Assembly: GCA_004347865.1 (NCBI GenBank)
Contig: QNUZ01000036.1
Coordinates: 1-13,224, forward strand
Origin: Archaeoglobi archaeon
GTDB lineage: Archaea; Halobacteriota; Archaeoglobi; Archaeoglobales; Archaeoglobaceae
DNA: 13,224 nucleotides
Direction: 5' to 3'
Shown one piece after another: positions 1 to 7,582 of the stretch. The notes beneath the pieces were generated by a model that worked only from the letters and a program-made list of their open reading frames with translations, was not told the DNA's origin and made no database searches. Made by a program: the position numbers and the translations under genes. Position 1 is the first letter of the stretch, and each line of letters starts with the position of its first letter.

Positions 1-8
1 CGAGGATA

Positions 9-1424
9 GTGAAGGGGAAGAGGAGGAGCTTCGAATACGAGGCGAGGGACATAGGCTTCTTCTTCAATCCCCGCAGCGTCGCCGTTGTTGGTGCCTCCAG
101 GACTCCGGGGAAGCCTGGAAACAACATAATCTGGAATCTAAAGACACACGGATTTAAGGGAAAAATATATCCCGTGAATCCAAACGCAGAGGAAATTCAC
201 GATCTGAAATGCTATCCCTCCCTCAAGGATATCCCCGACAGCGTGGATGTCGCTATCATCGCAGTACCTGCGAAGATCGTTCCCGAGGTTATGAGGGACT
301 GTGCAGAAAAAGGAGTAAAGGGCGTTGTTATTCTGAGCTCGGGATTCAGCGAGGAGGGAGAAGAGGGGGCAAAGATTGAAAAGGAAGTTGTAAGAATTGC
401 AAAAGAGGCTGGAATCCTCATACTAGGCCCAAACACTACTGGAGGATTAAACACTGAAACAGGATTCATAACAAGCTTTGCACCGCTTATGGGAGTAAAC
501 AAAGGGAACATAAGCCTGATAGCGCAAACCGGATTGTTTTTAGGTGTGCTGATGGTATCGATTTTTTCAAACCATCCACATGTGGGCTTCAGCAAGATCA
601 TCGGAATGGGGAACAAAATAGACGTGCAGGATCATGAAGCGCTCGATTTCCTCCTCAGAGATGATAAAACATCTGTCGTGGGTATTTACATGGAAGGCAT
701 AAGGAACGGAAGGGCGTTTTACAACGTCGCAAAAAGTGCGAAGAAACCAATCGTGATCTTCAAGAGTGGAAGGACCGAATACGGACAGAAGGCGGCAATG
801 AGCCACACAGCATCTATCTGCGGAAACGATGATATTTTCGATGCGGTCTGCAGGCAGGCAAATCTTGTTAGAGTTTACAGCTTCGACGAACTCCTCGATG
901 TTGCCAAAGCTTTTGCATTCCAGCCTCTGCCCAAAGGCAACAGGGTCGGAATAATACACTACACGGGCTCAGGTTGCGTACAATCTGCAGACACCGCATT
1001 CTTCTCAGGCTTAAAGCTTGCAAACTTCAAAAAGGATACCGTGGAAAGAATAAAGTCAGTCAGCCCGGAATGGCATGGAGTTAACAATCCTGTTGACGTA
1101 TGGCCTATGGTCGAGTACTTCGGTGTGGAAAAAACCTACAATACAGCAATGGAGGCCATTCTGAGGGATGAAAATGTTGATTCTATGGTTGTGGCGATGG
1201 ATGTAGGCCCATTCTGGGGGGATTATAGTCCAAACTTCGAGAAGCTAAGATCTTTTGGGAAACCCGTTTATTTCGTTCTCGAAGGACACAGAGACCTTGT
1301 TTTCGAGCAAAAGAATAAGTTCGAAGAAAACAGATTTCCAGTTTACTCAAACGCAATCAATGCAATCCAAGTACTTGGAAAGGTAACAAGATACGCGTTG
1401 AAATATGCTGATACGCGAAGATGA
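9..1424 (+). CDS. ADP-forming acyl-CoA synthetase, alpha-type (CoA-binding) subunit
   Basis: 471 residues. Likely catalyses acyl-CoA + ADP + Pi <-> acid + CoA + ATP together with an ATP-grasp beta subunit; no ATP-grasp domain is present here, so a partner is expected elsewhere. A CoA-binding Rossmann domain starts at about residue 16, with the family signature FFNPRSVAVVGAS (18-30). Succinyl-CoA-ligase-like domains follow (about 150-300 and 310-465). H266 in SHTAS (265-269) is at the place of the phosphorylated catalytic histidine of archaeal acetyl-CoA synthetases, where the usual motif is SHTG. The GTG start at 9 is preceded by GAGG at 2-5, and the family N-terminus begins close after it, so the gene looks complete although it lies at the window edge. 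The acyl substrate cannot be read from the sequence. A downstream membrane-protein gene overlaps its last 20 nt. Confidence 0.88.
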   Translation: MKGKRRSFEYEARDIGFFFNPRSVAVVGASRTPGKPGNNIIWNLKTHGFKGKIYPVNPNAEEIHDLKCYPSLKDIPDSVDVAIIAVPAKIVPEVMRDCAEKGVKGVVILSSGFSEEGEEGAKIEKEVVRIAKEAGILILGPNTTGGLNTETGFITSFAPLMGVNKGNISLIAQTGLFLGVLMVSIFSNHPHVGFSKIIGMGNKIDVQDHEALDFLLRDDKTSVVGIYMEGIRNGRAFYNVAKSAKKPIVIFKSGRTEYGQKAAMSHTASICGNDDIFDAVCRQANLVRVYSFDELLDVAKAFAFQPLPKGNRVGIIHYTGSGCVQSADTAFFSGLKLANFKKDTVERIKSVSPEWHGVNNPVDVWPMVEYFGVEKTYNTAMEAILRDENVDSMVVAMDVGPFWGDYSPNFEKLRSFGKPVYFVLEGHRDLVFEQKNKFEENRFPVYSNAINAIQVLGKVTRYALKYADTRR

Positions 1425-1638
1425 GCCAGAATACGATGTCTGGGTAAAAATTTCACTCTCAATAGCTCCAACCGTGATCTTTTTGCTTCTTTTTCTAATT
1501 CGGTACAACATCATACCCTCCGATACCGAATACGAGGCCGAGCTTGGAGAAAAGATTCCCCTTACTTGCCTTGCACTGATTCTGGCTGCATACTGGGCAT
1601 TATTGCCAAGAAAATACGAAATACACGATAATAACTAA
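1405..1638 (+). CDS. Small two-helix membrane protein, unknown family
   Basis: 77 residues. Two hydrophobic segments are visible, at about residues 14-33 and 51-68, separated by an acidic loop rich in Glu/Asp and followed by a short charged tail. The ATG at 1405 lies inside the end of the acyl-CoA synthetase gene (20-nt overlap), which suggests translation from the same transcript. I do not recognise the family. The overlap and the clean hydrophobic pattern argue that it is real, but no conserved motif was found. It could anchor or accompany the upstream enzyme; that is only inference from position. Confidence 0.6.
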   Translation: MLIREDEPEYDVWVKISLSIAPTVIFLLLFLIRYNIIPSDTEYEAELGEKIPLTCLALILAAYWALLPRKYEIHDNN

Positions 1639-1671
1639 CTACAACCAACCACCAATAAGCTTTTCTATCAT

Positions 1672-1702
1672 CACCGCCCTGAAGGTTCCCAGTTGTAAAA
1701 AA
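1672..1702 (+). repeat. Degenerate copy A of a GC-hairpin / GTTGTAAA element
   Basis: Contains CCGCCCTGAAGG directly followed by a CAGTTGTAAAA tail. Compared with the better copies at 9805-9862 and 13052-13107, the right arm of the hairpin (GGGCGAGG) is mostly lost. It lies between the stop of the 77-residue gene and the promoter of the FKBP gene. Read as a decayed remnant of the same element family, possibly an IS200/IS605-type right end. Confidence 0.45.
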
Positions 1703-1711
1703 GTGAGAAGG

Positions 1712-1719
1712 AATATATA
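1712..1719 (+). promoter_or_regulatory. TATA box of the FKBP gene
   Basis: AATATATA is centred about 36 nt before the ATG at 1752, predicting a transcript start near 1742 with a leader of about 10 nt. A GGTGA ribosome binding site at 1743-1747 sits just before the start codon. Confidence 0.6.
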
Positions 1720-1751
1720 CCCTCACAGGATCGCATAGAAAAGGTGATTGG

Positions 1752-2477
1752 ATGATCTCAAACGGTGACTTCGTTAGGCTCAGTTATACGGCCAAACTGG
1801 AGAGTGGAGAAGTCATAGACACCACTAGCGCTGAAGTTGCAAAGAAAAGCGGGATATTCAATGAAAACACGAAATACGAGGATATCTACGCTGTTGTCGG
1901 CGAAGGTCACGTGCTAAAGGGGCTTGATGAGGAACTCCTAGGCAAGGAGGTTGGATACAAGGGTGAAGTCAAAATTCCGCCCGCAAAAGCTTTTGGAGAG
2001 TACGATCCCAACAAAAAGGACTCTTTCAGCATAACAAAATTCAGGGAGAGACCAGAAGTAGGACAGCGGGTGAGAATCGGAGATAAACTTGGAACTGTAG
2101 AGAGAATAGTTGGACGCAGGGTGATAGTGGATTTCAACCATCCCCTTGCAGGAAAGAACATAGTATTTGAGTACGAGATAAAAGAAAAACTTGAGAAGAT
2201 CGAAGACAAGCTCAGGGCCCTCTTTGTTATCCATACCGGCGTAGAACTGAAAAATCTAAGAGTTGAAGGTGATAAAGCTGTTGTAGAGGTTCCAAACGAG
2301 ACTTACTTAAACCAGCTTTTCCTCATCGGACGTTACAGGGTTGTCAGGGACGCTTTCAGACTGCTAAATCTCAAAGAGATCCAGATAGTCGAAAAATTCG
2401 AGAAGAGAGCTGAAGAAGAGAAGAAAGTTGAAGAGAGGACGGAAGAACAAAAAGAGGCTCAAAAAACTGAGTCGTAG
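1752..2477 (+). CDS. FKBP-type (SlyD-like) peptidyl-prolyl cis-trans isomerase, long archaeal form
   Basis: 241 residues, the length of the larger archaeal FKBPs. It should act as a cytoplasmic prolyl isomerase and folding helper. The FKBP fold is split, at about residues 5-82 and 126-145 (the latter carrying DFNHPLAGK at 127-135). An insert-in-flap chaperone domain lies between them at about 83-125, as in SlyD. An additional alpha/beta C-terminal domain (about 147-213) is typical of archaeal members. The last 28 residues are an almost uninterrupted Glu/Lys/Arg tail, probably disordered. The start at 1752 is supported by GGTGA at 1743-1747 and a TATA box. The stop codon lies 19 nt inside the convergent HdrD-like gene. 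No signal peptide is seen. Confidence 0.93.
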   Translation: MISNGDFVRLSYTAKLESGEVIDTTSAEVAKKSGIFNENTKYEDIYAVVGEGHVLKGLDEELLGKEVGYKGEVKIPPAKAFGEYDPNKKDSFSITKFRERPEVGQRVRIGDKLGTVERIVGRRVIVDFNHPLAGKNIVFEYEIKEKLEKIEDKLRALFVIHTGVELKNLRVEGDKAVVEVPNETYLNQLFLIGRYRVVRDAFRLLNLKEIQIVEKFEKRAEEEKKVEERTEEQKEAQKTES

Positions 2478-3496
2478 AAGATTTCGATTAGATCAACCAC
2501 CTTTAGCTCAGCTTTTTTCACCTTTGCAGAATCCTCCAGCATTACCAAGCAGAAGGGGCACGAAACTGCCAAAAAATTCGCTCCTGTCAGCAGAGCTTCC
2601 CTTATCCTTTCATGCGACGGCCTCCAAACAAAATCTCTCACAATTCCCCCGCTGCCACCTCCGCAGCAAAGCGATAGCTCCTTGATTCTCTGCATCTCAA
2701 CGAATTCCACGCCTGGAACAGCCCTTAGCAGTTCTCGTGGCTCCGAGACAATATGGTTGTATCTTGACAAATAGCAGGAGTCGTGGTACGTTATTCTGCC
2801 CTCAAATGGCTTTGCGAACCTCAACTCGGCACTCTGGACTTTTTTCAGCAGAATCTCCGTGATATGGTATGTCTCGATACCGTAGTGGTTCTTGAAAGCA
2901 TTGTAACAGTGAGGGGAGATCGTGATTATCTTTTTCACCCCAAAACTCGAAAATCTGTTAAGGTTGTCTTCTCTGAGCATTTCAAACAGTCCTTGCTCTC
3001 CCAGGGCCCTTACATCGTTTCCACAGCAGTTCTCTTCAGGAAGAATTGCAAAGTCAACCTTTGCAGCTTTCAGCAACTCTACAGCCTTATCAGCGACCCT
3101 TTGAACTCTCTCATCATAAACAGAGCATCCAAGAAACAAGAGATATTCAAAATTTCCCTTTTCAGCTGTTTTAGCATCAAAATCGGGCCTTTTCAAAGCT
3201 CCAAACGGATTCCGAAACTTCTGAATGTTCTCGAGCATGTTCCTGAGTTCCTTCGGCAGCGAGCCCTTCTCCAACATTTCGCTTCTTGAGCTGACGATGG
3301 TCTCAACTAGCTTTATTCCCCTCGGGCATCTCTGCTGGCAGATCAGGCAGTTCGTGCAGTTCCAGAGATCGCTGCTCCAGAAGTCCTGATTGCTCAGAAA
3401 CCTTGCAATTGCCTTTCGCAAATTCATGTTGTATCTCATGCTACAAGATGATGAACAGACACCGCACTGGATGCATGCTGAAAGGGATGAGAGCAT
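2459..3496 (-). CDS. HdrD-like iron-sulfur protein with two CCG domains
   Basis: 345 residues. An N-terminal ferredoxin-type region binds two [4Fe-4S] clusters: C8-x2-C11-x2-C14-x3-C18 and C47-x2-C50-x2-C53-x3-C57-P. Two cysteine-rich CCG domains follow. The first has C124, C157-C158 and C197 but lacks the final CxxC pair. The second is complete: C241, C277-C278, C313-x2-C316. This is the layout of HdrD, DsrK/HmeD and GlpC-type proteins, where the complete CCG domain holds the disulfide-reducing noncanonical [4Fe-4S] cluster. It is therefore a candidate thiol/disulfide oxidoreductase subunit. No HdrE-like cytochrome b lies beside it, so its electron partner is unknown. Of its neighbours, FKBP is convergent, and a small three-helix membrane protein precedes it on the same strand with a 57-nt gap. 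The physiological disulfide cannot be inferred. Confidence 0.88.
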   Translation of the reverse strand: MLSSLSACIQCGVCSSSCSMRYNMNLRKAIARFLSNQDFWSSDLWNCTNCLICQQRCPRGIKLVETIVSSRSEMLEKGSLPKELRNMLENIQKFRNPFGALKRPDFDAKTAEKGNFEYLLFLGCSVYDERVQRVADKAVELLKAAKVDFAILPEENCCGNDVRALGEQGLFEMLREDNLNRFSSFGVKKIITISPHCYNAFKNHYGIETYHITEILLKKVQSAELRFAKPFEGRITYHDSCYLSRYNHIVSEPRELLRAVPGVEFVEMQRIKELSLCCGGGSGGIVRDFVWRPSHERIREALLTGANFLAVSCPFCLVMLEDSAKVKKAELKVVDLIEIFYDSVF

Positions 3497-3517
3497 GAAT
3501 TTTCCTCACAACAGAAG

Positions 3518-3530
3518 GATAAAGATTTAA
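3518..3530 (-). promoter_or_regulatory. Possible weak TATA element of the HdrD-like gene
   Basis: Reading the minus strand, an AT-rich TTAAATCTTTAT stretch sits about 25-30 nt before the ATG at 3496, the right distance for a leaderless transcript. The match to an archaeal TATA box is weak, and co-transcription from the upstream small membrane gene is an alternative. Confidence 0.3.
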
Positions 3531-3548
3531 CTATTTGATACAGGTCTT

Positions 3549-3553
3549 AAAAA
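3549..3553 (-). terminator. Short oligo-U after the three-helix membrane protein
   Basis: On the minus strand TTTTT follows directly after the TAA stop at 3556-3554. This is a minimal archaeal-type U-tract that could end or attenuate transcription before the HdrD-like gene. Confidence 0.3.
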
Positions 3554-3847
3554 TTAAAATCCCAATGCTGATTTGATCAATTCAAGAACGTTTATGCCGT
3601 TCTGTGCGAGGATCAAGTTTAGCACGGCTCCAACAATAGCCCCTGCAACGAGTCCTGCTATCGCTCTTATTTTAACGATCAGAATAACTGCTATCACCAG
3701 AAGCACAAGCGTTGAAACTGCACTTATATCCCTCAGCGTTTCTTCAACTTCAATAAGGATGTTTCCCAAGAGGCCTAAAAGTGTAGTTATCGTACTCATT
3801 CCAAACAGAAAGCCTATTATAAACCCTACTACCGTCGAGAGCTGCAT
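3554..3847 (-). CDS. Small three-helix membrane protein, unknown function
   Basis: 97 residues, almost entirely hydrophobic. Predicted membrane helices lie at about residues 7-32, 42-60 and 62-82, with an acidic stretch (VEETLRD, about 33-39) between the first two and a final amphipathic segment. There is no histidine at all, so it cannot be a b-type haem anchor of HdrE type. A good TATA box (AAAAATATAA on the minus strand, 3880-3871) sits about 28 nt before the ATG, implying a leaderless mRNA and supporting the chosen strand over the antisense reading frame of similar length. Family not recognised. It lies between the fwd operon and the HdrD-like gene, but a functional link is unproven. Confidence 0.68.
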   Translation of the reverse strand: MQLSTVVGFIIGFLFGMSTITTLLGLLGNILIEVEETLRDISAVSTLVLLVIAVILIVKIRAIAGLVAGAIVGAVLNLILAQNGINVLELIKSALGF

Positions 3848-3870
3848 AAGTTAAGTTCTCAAATCTGGAT

Positions 3871-3880
3871 TTATATTTTT
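3871..3880 (-). promoter_or_regulatory. TATA box of the three-helix membrane protein
   Basis: Minus-strand AAAAATATAA is centred about 28 nt upstream of the ATG at 3847, so the transcript is probably leaderless. Confidence 0.5.
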
Positions 3881-3931
3881 CTTCAGATTGACTCAGTATT
3901 CCTTCAGACCTTCATCCGATGCCGCGAATCT

Positions 3932-3937
3932 AAAAAA
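3932..3937 (-). terminator. Oligo-U terminator of the fwd operon
   Basis: On the minus strand the fwdC TAA stop (3940-3938) is followed at once by TTTTTT. A U-tract directly after the stop is typical of intrinsic archaeal termination. No strong hairpin precedes it. Confidence 0.5.
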
Positions 3938-4642
3938 TTAAAGAGATTTAACGATCCCTTCTCCCTTCACATTGACGTCTCCCACCCAGCCTTTCTCGGT
4001 CTTTCTGAAGGTCGGCAGAAGTTCGAATTTACCCTTGATCCTTATCTCACCGCCGCGCATGTCTCCGCCGACGAAGCCGCAGGAGCCGTGGATTTCGATC
4101 ACTCCAGCACGCATTTCCGTGCCGACAAAATCTCCAGCATTTCCTTTGATAACGATCTCGCCCCCGTTCATCTTCTCTCCGATGTAGTTCCCGGCATTCC
4201 CCTCAATAAGAATTTTCCCAGCGGTCATTCCGACCGCATCCCCATAATAAGCGCAGCCAACGAGGTTTGCAGCGTTCCCCTTCACGATTATCTCCCCACC
4301 TGACATCTCTATGCCTAGCCAGTCGTCCGCATTACCTTCGATGACTATTCTGCCTCCCTTCATGAAAGCCCCGCAGTTTGCCCCAACGCTTCCTCTCACG
4401 ATTATTTCCCCGTCAGCCATCCTTGCACCGATCCACTTAACCCTGCTGAAGTCGCCTTCGAGAACGAGCTTTTTCTCATCGCCCGTCTTTGTGACTTCGA
4501 ATAGCTCACCCAGCTCGACGACGCGATTGCCGTAGTAAACCTTGAACTTCTTCACCTCCTCCATGCTCTTCGTTGCAAGCTCGGGTGTAAGTTCAGCCTC
4601 AACGCAAACTTCAAAATATTTTTTCGGCTTTATAACTATCAT
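3938..4642 (-). CDS. fwdC: Formylmethanofuran dehydrogenase subunit C
   Basis: 234 residues from the ATG at 4642. Subunit C of the cytoplasmic complex that interconverts CO2 and formylmethanofuran; it is a structural beta-helix subunit related to the C-terminal domain of glutamate synthase. Residues about 78-206 hold at least six repeats of roughly 19-20 residues with a recurring GG-x-I-x-I-x-GNA pattern. The reading frame stays open to 4678, but the start at 4642 is preferred: it gives a TGATG overlap with the fwdA stop, a strong SD (GGAGGTGGT) lies just upstream, and the protein then begins MIVIKPKKYFEV as expected. Last gene of fwdDBAC. It is somewhat shorter than many methanogen homologues (about 270). 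Confidence 0.94.
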   Translation of the reverse strand: MIVIKPKKYFEVCVEAELTPELATKSMEEVKKFKVYYGNRVVELGELFEVTKTGDEKKLVLEGDFSRVKWIGARMADGEIIVRGSVGANCGAFMKGGRIVIEGNADDWLGIEMSGGEIIVKGNAANLVGCAYYGDAVGMTAGKILIEGNAGNYIGEKMNGGEIVIKGNAGDFVGTEMRAGVIEIHGSCGFVGGDMRGGEIRIKGKFELLPTFRKTEKGWVGDVNVKGEGIVKSL

Positions 4643-6321
4643 CAGACCACCTCCAGCCTTTCTGGCTTCTTTATCCACCTTTCCTCGACTCCGTAGTTTC
4701 CTAGCTGCACGCTGTAGTACTGGAAGTAGTCTCTGATATCGTTCATAACGGCCTCCATGTCCACCTTCTTTCTCGCATCAACCCAGAATGTTCTGCCAAA
4801 TACCTCTTTCACAATCTCTCCATTCCTCGAAATGATCTCTCCCGACTTTATCGTGTATTCTGCAGACTTAAAAGCCTTGTAGACCTTTTCAAAATCCTTT
4901 GAAGTGTCAGTCTCCAGAGGATTCAGGTTGTAAATTGCAATGTCCGCATCGGCACCTATACCAAGATGCCCCTTGTTTTGTAGCCCGAGAATCCTTGCCG
5001 GGAGGCTTCTGGTCATGTTTATGATTTCATAAAGCGTCTTCTCTACATCGATGCTCGCCAGCCCTGTAGCCTTCTGCACGTAAGCATTGACCTTGCTCAG
5101 TTCTCCTTCCCTCATCTTTCTGCTCATCAGCATCGCCATAACGTACGGATATTCTGTAAACGGTCCGCCGTTTGGATAATCAGTTGTTAGGGCAACCTTG
5201 TTGCTATCCACCAGCAGGCCAAGCTCAAGACCTATGGCCCACTGCAAAGCGTGAACGGGGTTGTTTGGCAGGTAAACAAGAGGCACTATTCCCGCGCCCG
5301 TCTCGACTTCTGTGTCCTTGTTGCTCCATCTCGCCCCTGTGAGCTTGTGCAACGTGAACTGGAAAGGTGCGTCGCCGGTCATTGCCGTTGCGTGCCCGAA
5401 AATCGGCTGGCCCATGTCGATAGTGACGTTGTCCATGGAGTTGACAACCTTGGCTATTTCGGCAGCGCCGCTTGCAGCATCTCTCCAGCTGCTTCCAGCG
5501 TACGCATTGAACTGAACATGCGTAACGTGGAGAACCTGCCTCTTGCTGTTGCTGAACCCCTTCGCGAGCTTTATTGATTCGATGGTTGTCTGGAAATTGC
5601 CGGGAACTCCGAGGTTGTTGCAGTGCAGATGCACAGAGTGGGGCAAACCGAGTTCTTCGTTCGCCTTAATCAGCATCGTTATTATTTCTCTAGGGGTAAC
5701 GTTGAATCCCGGAACCTGATCATCAAGGCTTTTAACGTTCCCACCGTACATCCAGGCCTCAACACCGCCAGGATTGACGACCTTTACACCAAATCCCTTA
5801 CTTCTCTCGATTGCCCACGCAATGAGGGCCTTCAGCTTTTCCAAATTCTTCTCCTCGATGCATTTGAACACGAGGTGCCAGTTACCGAATACAGGCAATG
5901 CAGCCTTGTCGATCATCGGAATCGCATCGAGCTCTTCGTGAGTGTGCAAAGCTCCAATCGGGGGCTGAGCGGCCTCAAAGCTGGTGGTATATCCCATCTT
6001 AGCATATTCATATCCGATCGCAGGGGCTGTCAGGAGCACCCTGCCCACAGCTGCCCTGAATTTTCCTGCAACGTTCCTTACAACCCTCATCTCTTCGGGT
6101 CTCATCGTTCTGCCGGTGTTGATCTTGCTTCCGGCAATGTGGGCGTGCATGTCCACTCCACCGGCAACCACGAGCTTCCCGCTTGCATCGATGACCCTGC
6201 ATTCTTCTCTCCTAACTTCTCCCTCGGGCACAATTTTTCCGTTCTTGACAAATATGTCCATTTTCTCCGCTTTGATCTTGTTCTTGGGATCGATAACAAT
6301 TCCGTTCCTTATCCAGAGCAT
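4642..6321 (-). CDS. fwdA: Formylmethanofuran dehydrogenase subunit A (binuclear-metal amidohydrolase)
   Basis: 559 residues. In Fwd this subunit condenses formate with methanofuran (or hydrolyses formylmethanofuran) at a binuclear metal site. The amidohydrolase residues are all visible: H59-x-H61 in VDMHAHIAG, K180 in VKVVNPGG (the carboxylated lysine position), H231 and H233 in VHLHCNN, and D381 in TTDYPNGGPF. The chosen start at 6321 (protein MLWIRNGIVIDP) has GGGGTGA just upstream, shared with the stop of fwdB. The longer in-frame ATG at 6345 would add eight residues of poor fit inside fwdB. The fwdC start overlaps its stop by 1 nt. Full length for the family, with no missing catalytic residue. 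Confidence 0.96.
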   Translation of the reverse strand: MLWIRNGIVIDPKNKIKAEKMDIFVKNGKIVPEGEVRREECRVIDASGKLVVAGGVDMHAHIAGSKINTGRTMRPEEMRVVRNVAGKFRAAVGRVLLTAPAIGYEYAKMGYTTSFEAAQPPIGALHTHEELDAIPMIDKAALPVFGNWHLVFKCIEEKNLEKLKALIAWAIERSKGFGVKVVNPGGVEAWMYGGNVKSLDDQVPGFNVTPREIITMLIKANEELGLPHSVHLHCNNLGVPGNFQTTIESIKLAKGFSNSKRQVLHVTHVQFNAYAGSSWRDAASGAAEIAKVVNSMDNVTIDMGQPIFGHATAMTGDAPFQFTLHKLTGARWSNKDTEVETGAGIVPLVYLPNNPVHALQWAIGLELGLLVDSNKVALTTDYPNGGPFTEYPYVMAMLMSRKMREGELSKVNAYVQKATGLASIDVEKTLYEIINMTRSLPARILGLQNKGHLGIGADADIAIYNLNPLETDTSKDFEKVYKAFKSAEYTIKSGEIISRNGEIVKEVFGRTFWVDARKKVDMEAVMNDIRDYFQYYSVQLGNYGVEERWIKKPERLEVV

Positions 6322-6325
6322 AATT

Positions 6326-7582
6326 TCACCCCTTAAGCTTCTCAACCCTCTTTAGAATCTCCTCAAGAATCTTCTCGTCAGTCCAATAGCTGGTTTCAAG
6401 GATCTTTTTCACCCTGAGCGGAATGCCGTCCATTCTGTAGGCAGTCCCTTCCGCCTCGATACCGTAGACCGCAGATGGGATTACGACTTTGGCCAGCAAA
6501 GTGGTCATGTTCGGGAAGGGATCAATCTGGATCACGGGAATCTGCTTGAGGTGCTTGACTGCAGCCGCGGGGAAATGAGCTGCGGGATCTGAAGCAACTA
6601 TCAGTGCAGCATCGCAGTCCTTTCTCTTGAGAACTTCAACTGCCGAGAACTCTGCCGGAGAGAATCTTGGGTAACCTCTGCTGAAATCTATTGCATACTG
6701 GTAACCCACCTCCCAAGCAGGAACCTCTCCTGCGCCTACGACGTTGTAATGACCTCTCATTGGCCAGATTACCCAGCGAGTTGTTCTGTTGAGAAGCTGG
6801 ATCAGCTTTATTGCGTTCTCAACATTCCTATCCCTCCCTCTTGACTGGGTAACGCCCAATCCGTAGAAGATTGCACCGTACTTTGCATTCTTCATCATTT
6901 CAGCAAGCTGCAGAAGCTTTTCCTTTGCCACACCACCAACATCGCTGGGCACAACATCTGCATTTCCGCTTAATATTGCCCTCAAAGCCGAAATGACTGC
7001 GTAATCGTACCCGGGTTTTACTTGGATAAAAAGATCCGCCATTTTTGCTGTCTTCGTTGGCCGAACGTCAACCACGACGACTTTTCTCTGCTTTCTATCC
7101 TTAATGAGAAGTCCCTTCGCCGAAATACTGTATCTCATGCCATGTCTCGGATGGGCTTCTGCAGGGTTTGATCCCCAAAAAACAACCACGTCTGCACGAT
7201 TTTTAACGGAACCAAGCGTCGCACCGGGCAAGCCCTCCTCTATAACAGCCAATGTGCCCGGTGCGTGACAAACGCTCGCGCACTGGTCGTATACGCCGCG
7301 AAGCTTTTCAGCAAGTATAACTCCAAGCCTTATAGCCTCGTTTGCAGTTGAGGCCCATCCGTATAGCAGGGGTTTCTTGGCGTTTACGAGGATTTCCGCG
7401 GCTTTTTCAATTGCGGTCTCATAGCTAACTTCCTTTCCATCCACCATCGGGGCTTTTATTCTCTCCTTCTCTGAGAACTTCGCACTTCCAAGTCTGCAGA
7501 ACTTCTTGACCTTTTTCTTCTCAGCATCAAATTCCCCATCATCACAAACGCTCCCGCAGAACGTGCAGATTACATCTTCCAT
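6326..7582 (-). CDS. fwdB: Formylmethanofuran dehydrogenase subunit B (pterin-binding catalytic subunit)
   Basis: 418 residues. Reduces CO2 to formate at a W- or Mo-bis(pyranopterin) centre before formate passes to FwdA. The N-terminal [4Fe-4S] ligands are C6-x2-C9-x3-C13-x15-C29. The metal-ligand cysteine is C105 in SVCHAPG (103-109), followed by H106, the pair equivalent to Cys118-His119 of methanogen FwdB. The codon is TGT, so this is the cysteine form and not a selenocysteine form. A molybdopterin-oxidoreductase fold fills the rest, and the guanine-dinucleotide-binding part is carried by FwdD. The ATG at 7582 directly follows the fwdD stop, with GGAGGCGAT upstream. Whether tungsten or molybdenum is used cannot be told from sequence alone. 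Confidence 0.95.
   Translation of the reverse strand: MEDVICTFCGSVCDDGEFDAEKKKVKKFCRLGSAKFSEKERIKAPMVDGKEVSYETAIEKAAEILVNAKKPLLYGWASTANEAIRLGVILAEKLRGVYDQCASVCHAPGTLAVIEEGLPGATLGSVKNRADVVVFWGSNPAEAHPRHGMRYSISAKGLLIKDRKQRKVVVVDVRPTKTAKMADLFIQVKPGYDYAVISALRAILSGNADVVPSDVGGVAKEKLLQLAEMMKNAKYGAIFYGLGVTQSRGRDRNVENAIKLIQLLNRTTRWVIWPMRGHYNVVGAGEVPAWEVGYQYAIDFSRGYPRFSPAEFSAVEVLKRKDCDAALIVASDPAAHFPAAAVKHLKQIPVIQIDPFPNMTTLLAKVVIPSAVYGIEAEGTAYRMDGIPLRVKKILETSYWTDEKILEEILKRVEKLKG

Noticed and set aside
567..959. 130-codon minus-strand frame inside the acyl-CoA synthetase gene
   Set aside because: It is antisense to a conserved coding region including the SHTAS motif; no promoter or SD is seen.
2783..3289. 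168-codon plus-strand frame opposite the HdrD-like gene
   Set aside because: The minus frame carries the complete cysteine motifs; the plus frame shows no domain and no ribosome binding site.
3573..3854. 93-codon plus-strand frame opposite the three-helix membrane protein
   Set aside because: The minus frame gives a clean alternation of membrane helices and has a well-placed TATA box; the plus frame is Ser/Thr/Ile rich without pattern.
4643..4678. N-terminal extension of fwdC to 4678
   Set aside because: The extension lies inside fwdA, has no SD of its own, and the TGATG junction with GGAGGTGG upstream points to 4642.
5623..6336. 237-codon open frame on the plus strand opposite fwdA
   Set aside because: fwdA on the other strand is an unmistakable full-length enzyme with all metal ligands; the antisense translation has no recognisable domain and is rich in His/Pro/Ser/Arg as expected of a mirror frame.
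7264..7272. Possible selenocysteine codon at the FwdB metal-ligand position
   Set aside because: The codon for C105 is TGT, an ordinary cysteine; no SECIS-like need arises.
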